In this document: positions 35,344-43,669 of the stretch, piece after piece
Position numbering within the stretch: position 1 is the first letter of the stretch
Layout: each line of letters starts with the position of its first letter
From: Nageia nagi
Taxonomy: Eukaryota; Pinophyta
DNA: 64,000 bases
Reading direction: 5' to 3'
Assembly: GCA_050084985.1 (NCBI GenBank)
Contig: JBITNC010000001.1
Span: forward strand, 10,664,001-10,728,000
Notes under the pieces: model-generated
What the model was told of the DNA's origin: nothing
What the model saw: only the letters and a program-made list of their open reading frames with translations
Databases searched by the model: none
Made by a program: the position numbers and the translations under genes

Positions 35344-37127
35344 TTAGGTGGTGGCGATAGTGATGCCTTCTCCATCTGTGTTTTCCTTTTGGCCATGTAG
35401 ACTCTTTCTGGCCTCTTAGTCACCGTCTCCGTGGAAATCTCCCTGATTTCCTCCTCATGTTGCTTTTCCCGAGCTGGTGCTTGAGACATAGCATGCCCCT
35501 GCTCTTCGCTGTCATCAGAATCTTCACCCGTAGGAACTTCTGTGGGATGTTCCAATCCCCACATCTCCTCAAATTTGTCGTCTAGATCAGATTCTAGAGG
35601 AGTGTTCCTATTCCCAGACTCAATCCTGTACTGGGTGAAGGCAGCTATCTTCTCTTCGCTCCATCTTTCATCCCTTAGTGTCTTCAAGGCCTTTTTCGAG
35701 ATGGAGTCAGTTCTCGGGTTAAAATTTGCCTTCTTGTTGTAGAAACTCAGCCATGGCGGTAAGAAGTCCTGAGTGGTTGCAGTGGTGGGCATCACCTTAT
35801 CCTCCTGCTCTGGATTTCGCCATTTAAGCAGCTCTGGCCTATTTTCAGCTCTGAAGGCCGGAGGATTGGGCTGGCTTCTCAGCTTCTTGCCAAAATTGTC
35901 ATCCGGGTCATACGAACAATATTGACTCAATTCTTTCAATTTCAGCTTTAGGAGTTTTGCCCTTAAATGGTCGCTTGCTCCCCTGCTCTGGAGCACCAGG
36001 TCATGCACCCTGTGGGGGAGAGCATAGACTCCTCTCTTTTTGGCGGCAGCTCCGTATTTGGAGTCAATATAATCCATCTGTCTGGCGTATTCCACACTGA
36101 AAATCCAATCCGTCACATGAATTGGCAGCAAAAATGGGGCCCCAGAAAATCCATACAACCTAATGAAGGTTCCATTCTCTGCAAAAAACCAGTCCCTGAC
36201 CTCTCCATGGGGCAAGCGGAGGTATAGCTTGGAGGCTGTTGACAACCTCGGGACTGTAGGGGCTAATAGGCCCATTGCCGGAATCAGAAAGTTCTCCACA
36301 AAGGAGTAATAGTTCGCCGAGGACCTCACTTCCTCAGTCCATTTGTCCACTGATTTGTGTGACCCATCTTCATTATTTCGAACCAGGGTCAACTCCTTAA
36401 AGACATCTGCATTCTGATGAATCATCATCCATACAATGTATGAGGTATAGGCAAAAAAAAACCCCTCCCCGATCTTCCCCAGTTGTTCGGCTATTCCATC
36501 TGAGAGGGCAATGGCCCAGTCATACATTGTGGGGGAAATGGGGTGAGAAATTTGATAAGCTATCATCAACTTTGAAGGTGAGATGTATCTATCTGTTTCC
36601 TCTCCTGCCACTATGGCTAGCATAGACAGAAGTAATTGCAGATGTGTGGAAAAATTTGACAATGGGAGCTCGGAATTTGGGAACTCTCTAAACCTTATGG
36701 ACCCGGCTGTGTTTTTATTTAGCCAAGAAGTAATGCTTGCCCTCAGGTTGGCGTTAGGGGTGCTATACCAATCGATTTGCACGAGGGAGGTCATAGGAGG
36801 GGGTGGACAGAAAGCCTCCGCTATTGCAACGGAATCCAGTTTTAGGATGGTCTTCCCCTGCAAATCCCTGACTATCCTAATCGCGGGATCGAATGCCCCT
36901 TTTACAATTTCTACCAACTCGGGAGCAGGAAAGCATCTATGCGGGACAAAATGCATAAGACCCGAACCCATGGGTGAGTGTGCTATATGGTTGAAGCTGA
37001 AGTTCGGGCACTTACCTTCTGCGGTACCCTTGGGATTTTTATTTGGGGCTGTAATCTCCGTATCCCACAGCAACTCCATTGAATCGGATACCTTCCTTAC
37101 GGTCTTTGCCGCTGATCCTGAGCTCAT
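34980..37127 (-). CDS. Element D ORF2, N-terminal part (unrecognised domain conserved in B and C)
   Basis: This is an uninterrupted frame of 715 codons starting at the ATG at 37127 (MSSGSAAKTVRK). Residues about 40-440 look globular, with motifs YDWAIALSDGIAEQLG, TSYIVWMMIHQN, KLYLRLPHGEVRDWFF and LYGFSGAPFLLP. These recur in Element C (42.3-42.7 kb, plus strand) and Element B (15.3-15.8 kb). Then come an acidic patch (GEDSDDSEEQ), a KRRRR cluster that could be a nuclear signal, and a frameshift near 35.3 kb. Past that point the 715-codon frame is probably out of phase. I see no signal peptide, membrane helix, protease, polymerase or integrase motif. Its function is unknown. In B and C it sits downstream of integrase; in D it directly follows gag. 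Confidence 0.82.
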   Translation of the reverse strand: MSSGSAAKTVRKVSDSMELLWDTEITAPNKNPKGTAEGKCPNFSFNHIAHSPMGSGLMHFVPHRCFPAPELVEIVKGAFDPAIRIVRDLQGKTILKLDSVAIAEAFCPPPPMTSLVQIDWYSTPNANLRASITSWLNKNTAGSIRFREFPNSELPLSNFSTHLQLLLSMLAIVAGEETDRYISPSKLMIAYQISHPISPTMYDWAIALSDGIAEQLGKIGEGFFFAYTSYIVWMMIHQNADVFKELTLVRNNEDGSHKSVDKWTEEVRSSANYYSFVENFLIPAMGLLAPTVPRLSTASKLYLRLPHGEVRDWFFAENGTFIRLYGFSGAPFLLPIHVTDWIFSVEYARQMDYIDSKYGAAAKKRGVYALPHRVHDLVLQSRGASDHLRAKLLKLKLKELSQYCSYDPDDNFGKKLRSQPNPPAFRAENRPELLKWRNPEQEDKVMPTTATTQDFLPPWLSFYNKKANFNPRTDSISKKALKTLRDERWSEEKIAAFTQYRIESGNRNTPLESDLDDKFEEMWGLEHPTEVPTGEDSDDSEEQGHAMSQAPAREKQHEEEIREISTETVTKRPERVYMAKRKTQMEKASLSPPPKRRRRSPTPQVRFLLLLPLFLFLLLCRLILFPFPFPSPFPQFQQLFQLHTYHLSFHHRPPNGRAPFFLHPFYKFLPSQASLQYLHHPHPLHLHRPLPHLSQHFLPLTLPATATPGPAKLVP

Positions 37128-37654
37128 TGCCGTTTGCTTGAGTTTTGCTTATCACCCTTCTTGGGCCACTGCTTATGCCTCAAACTCGAATTCTCTTGCT
37201 CTGTTTCACAGTTCCTGGCGATGCTCAGTAAGCGCTAATTTTGCAAATTTGTGAGCCAAAACTTTTTATGAATACTAGCATATAGGTGTCTTGGTAAGTA
37301 GTGCTCTGGGTCTTTTAATAGCTCACTTGAACGCACGATCTTTTGGAGCAAGGGAAATCAACTCACGACAGCCGCATTAATAACTGATTTGCCGTTTTAC
37401 GATCTTTTCGGGAACCTTGGGATTTGATTGCATGTACCCTCTTGGAAACTTTAATTCTGCCGGCGCAAAAAGGTTCCACTACTATTTACGTTACGCTAGT
37501 AGTAAATTACTAACAATAACCACTCGAAATAAATGCAACATCACACCATTTACAATATGTATACAAATCAAATTCCTTCCTTCCAACGGTCACTTTCCCG
37601 CGCTGGCGGGCTTCAGAAAAACTACTGTGTCCGCTGGTGTGGAATTCATCAAGT
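37128..37654 (-). other. Spacer between gag and ORF2 of Element D (pol deletion junction)
   Basis: No frame here is worth calling. In B and C the equivalent interval holds protease, RT, RNase H, integrase and a spacer, so the deletion that made D non-autonomous lies here. The minus strand reads CTTACCAAGACACC near 37.29 kb; I could not define splice sites that would let ORF2 be made from a spliced RNA. Confidence 0.5.
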
Positions 37655-38920
37655 TCACGTTCCGGCTTTGTCATCCGCCACGCCAGGCGGAGGAATACCT
37701 CCACTCCTCGACAGATACTCTTGGTATTGAAAAATAGGGCAGGTTGTTTGTTCATGAGCATCATTACAAGCCAAACACAACCCATTAACCGCCCCGGAAG
37801 TGGAAGCTTGGTCCACGTCCTCATTCAACACATGTTGAGCTTTCTCTACAGCAGGGTAGGGATATCTTCTGGCATTATTTTGTCTGGTCAACACGGTAAT
37901 CTGGTTTGCCATATTTCTACACAAATTCCGGAGTTCCTGAATTTCTGTAGATGATGCTAATCCTTGGTTCATATTAGGCTGATGTGGAGCTGGTAAGGCC
38001 AAGGGAGCTCTAGGAATTGGCAAATTTGACGACCAGGGTTGAACAGGGGCAGGAATATTAGCCAGAGGCGGAACTGAACTGATTACCGGAGGTCTCAAAA
38101 TTTGCTGTTGTGTTGTGGTTATTGGGAAATAGGGCATTGGCATACGGCTTGGTAATTTCCCAACTGCAATAAGGCATGATTCAGCATATACTGCTTGTCT
38201 ATAGACCTCCGGAAAGGTATTCACTCCGGAATTTTGGATTTGCAGAGAGAGATCCGGAGGAAAGGCTCTCAGATAATACATCAAAGCTTGAAACTGCTGA
38301 GGCCTGACTGGCATGGGTACTCTTGTCCACGTTCTCTGAAATCTAATATTGAAATCCGGGATGTTTTCTTGTTCAAACCTTTTGATTGAAGTAAACTGGG
38401 TTAACAAGGAAAAGGGATCCCCTAGTTCATTAAACTCCAGGATAAAAGGCTCTGCCAGTTGAGCCCAGGTACTGATGGATCCATTAGAAAGGCCCCTGTA
38501 CCAATCCAGGACCTTTCCTTTGAAAGACTGAGCCAGTAATCTCACCATAATATCTTCATGCTGAATATTGTGAATCTTTGCTAGGCCGGCTACATCCACA
38601 CAGTGCTCATAAGCCGTTTTTTCTGAAGTTGCATCAAACTCCGGAAGGGTTTTAAAAACATTTGCTGGGATATCATGTAATACCGCCAGAGCTATGGGTA
38701 CCCCATTGTCCCATTCCGGATAAATATTCTGAGCTGGATTAGCCATTTCAGGAAAGGTATCTCTAGTATGAAGATTGGATGGTTCTGGCTTGATAAAGGA
38801 TTTTAGGGAGTCGATACTATTCAGAGACTTGGACTTGATCAGGGTCTTTCTCCTAGGAGTATCTAACTTCCCAAACTCCGGTTTTTCTTTTGCTGCTCTA
38901 GTTTTAGATCTTGTCCACAT
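37655..38920 (-). CDS. gag: Element D gag (capsid/nucleocapsid)
   Basis: The frame is open from 39115, but the first 65 codons overlap the LTR and leader. I prefer the ATG at 38920, giving about 421 residues that begin MWTRSKTRAAK, like other plant gypsy gags. The Retrotrans_gag region spans roughly residues 70-260 (YPEWDNGVPIAL, then IMVRLLAQSFKGKVLDWYRGL, DFNIRFQRTW, RPQQFQALMYYLRAF). A Pro-rich stretch follows, and a zinc-knuckle-like CLACNDAHEQTTC near the C end. That knuckle is C-x2-C-x3-H-x4-C, one residue shorter than the canonical CCHC. There are no internal stops. It would form the particle that packages element RNA. The match to Element B gag covers the whole core. Confidence 0.9.
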   Translation of the reverse strand: MWTRSKTRAAKEKPEFGKLDTPRRKTLIKSKSLNSIDSLKSFIKPEPSNLHTRDTFPEMANPAQNIYPEWDNGVPIALAVLHDIPANVFKTLPEFDATSEKTAYEHCVDVAGLAKIHNIQHEDIMVRLLAQSFKGKVLDWYRGLSNGSISTWAQLAEPFILEFNELGDPFSLLTQFTSIKRFEQENIPDFNIRFQRTWTRVPMPVRPQQFQALMYYLRAFPPDLSLQIQNSGVNTFPEVYRQAVYAESCLIAVGKLPSRMPMPYFPITTTQQQILRPPVISSVPPLANIPAPVQPWSSNLPIPRAPLALPAPHQPNMNQGLASSTEIQELRNLCRNMANQITVLTRQNNARRYPYPAVEKAQHVLNEDVDQASTSGAVNGLCLACNDAHEQTTCPIFQYQEYLSRSGGIPPPGVADDKAGT

Positions 38921-38984
38921 AAACTCTAGATTGCAAAAGAAAATGACAGGTTCAAAGCACCTATGATATTCACAAATAATTTGC

Positions 38985-39067
38985 TCTAATACATACCATG
39001 GATGGTGCTTCAGCAGAGTCGCCAATAAATTTCTTCGCATCCCACCGGGCGTGCCAAAAAGAAATAC
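38985..39067 (-). promoter_or_regulatory. Element D leader with primer-site-like motifs
   Basis: Inside the right (5') LTR the minus strand reads GTATTTC, then TTTTTGGCACGCCCGGTGGGA, and about 15 bases on TTATTGGCGACTCTGCTG. Element B has both motifs in the same order. TGGCACGCCCGGTGGGA is the likely primer-binding region, although it starts about 11 bases from the LTR edge, further than usual. The tRNA was not assigned. Confidence 0.55.
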
Positions 39068-40575
39068 TGTTGATTGAGATTGTGTAATATGTGCGCCTGG
39101 AACAATCTTAACCAAAGTAGTTCACGAACAGACTGTGGGACGCAGCCTGATCTCCGGAGAAGGCCGGTTCCTTATCCATTGGGTAGAGAAAAAGTAACAG
39201 GAAAGAGATGAAAAGAGTAGGGAGCGAGAGATTCAAGCAAAAGGATAGGGTAACAAGAAAGGAAGTAAAAGGATAGGGTAACGAGAGAGGAAGTAAAGGG
39301 ATAGGGTAACGAGAGAGAAAGCAAAGGGGTAGATCACTAGTTCAGCGCGGGCTTTCGCAGTGTGCGAAACCTTGGCCTGAATCTAGTGTCGCAGCCACAG
39401 AACAAGTTCTCACTCTCTGAATAGCTCCCCAGCTTCTACTCTACCATGTAGCAGACACAGTTATACTAGCAACCCGCAACTATTACTCAGGAAACAAGCT
39501 AAGCTGCCACAATGTAACCAAATTAAGAATAACAATTACGAGTGCTAGACAAGAAAGGTCAAGATGGTTTCATAGTACCGGACTGAAGCTACAGGTCTTC
39601 GAGAACAAATGAAAAGGGCAATACTAGGCTTCCGACCCTAGTTTCTCTTTATTTTCATATATTTATACTGTATTAATAACAGTTACAAGATTATAGAATA
39701 GAAACGTTTACAAAACGGCCGCAAGATTCTGGCCTTCTTGAACTGACACCACCTACATACGCCACTTGGCCGTCTGTTACAAAGTTGGGCGGATTGCAGA
39801 CGATACGGTTCCTAGATGATTGTGCTCAGGCATCTTGCAGACTTACTCTCTTTCGGGATTTCTTAATTCTATGGCTCAGGCTCTTCAATCTTTCTTTGCG
39901 GGCCTATTTTCCTTCGGGACTCGGTTTCATTCACCAATGTTAATCTTGTTTCTTTCCCTGACGTCAGCTTCATATCTCCGGAATATTTCGCTTTTCGGAG
40001 GGACTTGTGTTGATCTCATCGCCTCCGGGGCCGGTTTCATTCACTAATGTTAATTTTGCCTTTTCTTGTGACGTCATCCTCGGACTTCCGGAACGATTCG
40101 CCTTCAGGGCTCCGGATACTGAATTACTCCTTCCTGATGTCATTTCTTCCGGACTCCGGTTTTCCTCAAAACGTTAACTTCATTTTCGCCATGACGTCAG
40201 CTTCATATTTCCGGAATGCATCACTCACTGGCTCCGGGTACTGGATTGCTTCGCGCTGACATCACCTCCTCTGGGCTCCGGTTCCATTCAAAATGTGAAC
40301 GTTGTTTCCCCGTGACGTCATTATTTCATTTCTCCGGAATGCTTTGTTTCCCGGAGAACTTATGCTGACTTTATCTTTTCCGGAACTTGGTTTTCACCCA
40401 AAAAATAATTATCTTATCCTCCGCACGTCTCCACTTTATTCCGGAAAACTTTACTCTGACTCCGGGCTGCTTTATCTGCTCCGGAAAAACTCCCGGAGAT
40501 CTTCGAATGAATCCGTAGAGGCAGGTAGAGTACACCGTGGCTTTACTTCAAGGATTTATTATGGAGGAATCTACA
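39068..40575 (-). repeat. Element D right LTR (5' LTR by coding direction)
   Basis: It is equal in length to the left LTR, and the same base for base except at 39914 (T here, C at 32890), as far as I could compare by eye. The TATA box on the minus strand is at 39657-39669. The U3 enhancer-like array is at 39904-40504. Confidence 0.95.
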
Positions 40576-40580
40576 ATTAC
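40576..40580. repeat. Target site duplication of Element D, right copy (ATTAC)
   Basis: It matches 32039-32043. Removing D and one copy restores a continuous Element C integrase frame across the site. Confidence 0.95.
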
Positions 40581-41175
40581 CAAGGAATCTATTGGTAGAA
40601 TCTACAAGTAAGAACTTGATCAAGATCATTAAAAGGATAATTGAAGCCAACCAAAGGCAATGGCACAACAAATTGAATTTAGCTCTATGGGTAGATAGAA
40701 TCAATGTAAAGGTTGCAATCAATACTTCACCCTATGTGTTAGTATATGGTAAAAAAAATGTCTTTCCTATCCACCTCAAATTTCGTATTACACAATTATT
40801 TAAAGAATTTGAAGATCTTGAGATGGAGCCATTACAAATCTAGTTCAATTAGCTATTGCAATTGGAATAAGATTAGGAAAAAACTTATAAATCATTTCAA
40901 AGTAGACAAAAATTGGTCAAAAAGAATTTTGATAATAAGAATTCATCTTGGCTATCATTTTAAGTAAGCAACTTAGTATTCAAGTGGGATGAGGATTGAG
41001 CTAAACCTAAGAAGCATCAAAAGTTTGACTCATGTTGGTCTTGGCCCTATGTGATTACTCATGATATGGAGAATAATGCATTCAAGCTAATACATATCTT
41101 CAGATTCTGAGAGCTACTGATCCTAGTTAATGGGAGCCACCTCAAGCATTATCATGCAAGTTAAAGGCACAAAGT
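40581..41175 (+). pseudogene. Element C integrase, C-terminal part with GPY-like module
   Basis: It continues the core interrupted at 32043. It begins with an LVEST.KNLIKIIKR-type helix, where the third catalytic Glu lies in VES. It then runs ALWVDRINVKVAINTSPYVLVYG (matching Element B), FKWDED near 40.98 kb, and SCWSWPYVITH near 41.03 kb, a decayed GPY/F module. It ends with a VNGSHLKHYH stretch near 41.13 kb. No chromodomain follows. Confidence 0.85.
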
Positions 41176-41890
41176 AGTGATTGTACAATTGTAAGTAAAT
41201 ATAAAGAGGTAAGATGTAGAGTAGATTTAAATAAGATTTAATTCAAATTTGCATGATCTTCCTCATTTTGTGTGCCTAATGATCTAAGTAATATTTTATT
41301 AAGGACCATTGATGACTCTGTACATTGCACTTAGATCTCAACCCTCCATATTGCCACATGACAACAAATGACTCACCACCATTGTTGTTAAACCTTAAAA
41401 CTGTAATAACAAGTATTAATTCAAGGTGAATAGAAATTAGACCTCATTTAGGCTTAAGTCCTCCAAATCTCAAGAAACTAAGCAAAAACATTATAGAGCA
41501 AAAATTAGAAGTGATTTTAGTGAGACAAGGTCATATCCATGCTCAAGGAATTTCTACACAACACAAGCCAAAGGTCATTGAGTTGGAAGGAGGAAGTGAC
41601 AAGCCAAAAGGATAAGCTTCGATGGTGTAACTAGAGTAGCAAATGGATGGAATGGGAAACATCATTGAGACATAGAAACACCATGCAAAACAAAGGGGAA
41701 GAGAATTGGTTAAAAACTTAATATGGTGGGAAGATATGAAAGGAGAGAAATTTGACACATGGAGGATGGACATCAGTAACCCATATTCAACAACATAAGG
41801 GAAGATGAGGGCAAGCAAGAGATCAAAATCATTTGTTCTTATCCATTTCAATATGGCATATTGCATCCCCTTTCAGACATTTAGTTGCCC
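41176..41890 (+). other. Element C spacer between integrase and extra ORF
   Basis: There is no recognisable coding sequence. It is equivalent in position to 16561-17195 in Element B, but I see no tandem duplication here. Confidence 0.4.
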
Positions 41891-41899
41891 TAAGTTGGT

Positions 41900-43669
41900 A
41901 GAGAACATGGGCAAGAGAATAAAGTGTAATTCCACATAGATAATGGGCTTCTCTTTATAAGGAGATAAACTCTTCATCGATTATTCTTTGAAAGATATCA
42001 ACAGAGCTTTTACAGTACCAAAGGATTATACCCAAAAGGATTTAAGGTCGATGAACCTTAAGGTTGAGGAGTGAATATGCTCGACCAAGGATTATGACGA
42101 TGTGATGAGATTTTTGAAGAATCAATATGAAAAAAACTTAAATTATTTCTAGAAAACGTTGCTACTATGGGCTTTGAATACCCATGCACTCAAGAGGTAC
42201 TTGTTGTATTGAGTGTTGTGCTATAAAGGTAATCTAAAATATAGGTAGATCATGTCATGCTCCCTTTAGCTTCGATAATAAAAGAAGGAATAATGTACTT
42301 CGATTGGGTGGAGGTGATCTCCAACAGAATTTACTATCATATGAAAAGGTTCAACAAAGGAGGTGAACTTTGGTATTCTTCATATCTGGTATGATTGTCT
42401 ATACATCAAAACCCTTTGATATTTCCAATGATAGTGGTTAGTCCTCCAATTCCTGATCAGGGAATCGATCTTAGATGCCAAATATTGAGAAAGAACAATA
42501 GTGGTTCTTATTATGAGTTTACAAAATATTTTTTGGCCCCAATTTGACTAGTACTTACTAGAGCACCACTCCCACATCTCTATAAGAAATGTAGATTATA
42601 TTTACAGACAAAAAGAGTAGAGATAATGGATTGATATTTTATGAAAAATATGATTATTATTTTAATATATGAATTTTCAGCTACTCCATTGATTTTTCCT
42701 ATGTTACAAGGAACGTCTATGCACTAGAATGTACTATATTTGTAAAGTATCATTACATAGTCATGTTAGCAACATTAGATGCTATGGTATAGGATCATGT
42801 AAGCATCAAAGTATCTATGATTGAAGAGTTCTAGTTGGAGATTGTGGACATCATGTGGCCATGTTATGACATATTAGGCACTATAGCTCCAGTAGTCATG
42901 GGAAACAGTAAGGCCCCAAGGTTCAAGCATGAAGTGAGGCCATACCTAGAGCAATTTACAAATATGATGGATTAATAGGTTGATATTTACAAAGATTTTA
43001 ATTTTTTATTTGGTAATTAATCCATGGATGAATTTAGAGCAATTACCAAATAAGAAGCAGTGGAGCATTAAATGAAAGAATTTGTTCTCTCTTCCATCCT
43101 AGTGAATGAATTAGAAGAAATGGGTTAGATAGCCACCCAAATACATTATTTTACTCGCTTTCGTTATGAAACATGTACATTAAAGAACCCATAATCTATC
43201 AAATTTCATAAATTTACGAGAGATATTGTATGGAGAAATGCATATAATGCATATCCCATGCATAACATTAAGCCTAGCAAAAGTTGACATCTATCAAAAG
43301 ACGAAGAAGAAGAGGAAGAATTAGAAGAGAAATCGATGCCCAAGAAGCAAAAACTAGAAACTAAATCATCCAAGAGAGAGATTTTGACCAAAGACATATG
43401 AAAGCAAAAAAAAACTCTGCAAAATAAAAAATCTAAATTGAAGAGTAAACAAAAGAACAGTTTTAAGGGTACGTTATTAAGAGACAAAGGGGTTCAAGCA
43501 AGAAAACCATGGTACATAAAGAGATAAAGAGGTTGAGCCCATAGAAGGCTACAACCCATGCATCGGATAAGACAAAAATTCTAAAGATTTAAAATCCAAA
43601 AGGATAATCCAAATGAGTCACTCAAGAAAATCCATAAGGAGCTCCAACAACGAGTAATCCCTCACCGTA
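41900..43669 (+). pseudogene. Element C extra ORF (homologue of Element D ORF2), decayed and truncated
   Basis: The plus-strand translation reads FDWVEVISNRIYYHMKRF with YSSYLV and SIHQN near 42.30-42.41 kb, against YDWAIALSDGIAEQLG and TSYIVWMMIHQN in D. It then reads TRAPLPHLYKKCRLYLQ and IYEFSATPLIFP near 42.55-42.70 kb, against APTVPRLSTASKLYLRL and LYGFSGAPFLLP. An acidic KDEEEEEELEE run followed by PKKQK at about 43.30-43.35 kb copies D's acidic-then-basic order. Stops are frequent. The coiled-coil end and the 3' LTR are missing because a CACTA-like end starts at 43670. Confidence 0.78.

Larger units (their letters stand above)
32044..40575 (-). mobile_element. Element D: young non-autonomous LTR retrotransposon (gag + ORF2, no pol)
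   Basis: It has 1508-bp LTRs (32044-33551 and 39068-40575), TG...CA ends, and the perfect 5-bp duplication ATTAC. The LTRs appear the same except for one base (C at 32890 against T at 39914). The internal 5.5 kb has an intact minus-strand gag and, downstream, a second long ORF with one frameshift. There is no protease, RT, RNase H or integrase. Gag and ORF2 are homologous to gag and the extra ORF of Elements B and C, so D looks like a deletion derivative that lost pol and depends on a related autonomous element. It is richer in CG and CCGG sites than its surroundings, as expected of a recent insertion not yet eroded by methyl-cytosine deamination. Confidence 0.93.
29960..43669 (+). mobile_element. 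Element C: Ty3/gypsy relative of B, interrupted by Element D
   Basis: On the plus strand the order is RT, RNase H, integrase N-part, then the inserted Element D (32044-40575), integrase C-part with GPY module, and the same extra ORF seen in B and D. Its own gag, protease and 5' LTR are not visible on the left. On the right the extra ORF stops at a CACTA-like end at 43670. All frames have stops. RT and integrase blocks match Element B closely, so B and C are the same family in opposite orientations. Confidence 0.87.

Noticed and set aside
33646-37127. ORF2 as a plant mobile domain (PMD) or env protein
   Set aside because: I could not find the usual PMD motifs, nor a signal peptide or membrane helix, so neither name is used.
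36583-37254. Open frame of 223 codons on the plus strand
   Set aside because: It is antisense to the well-supported ORF2 of Element D and has no independent motif; it reflects the codon use of ORF2.
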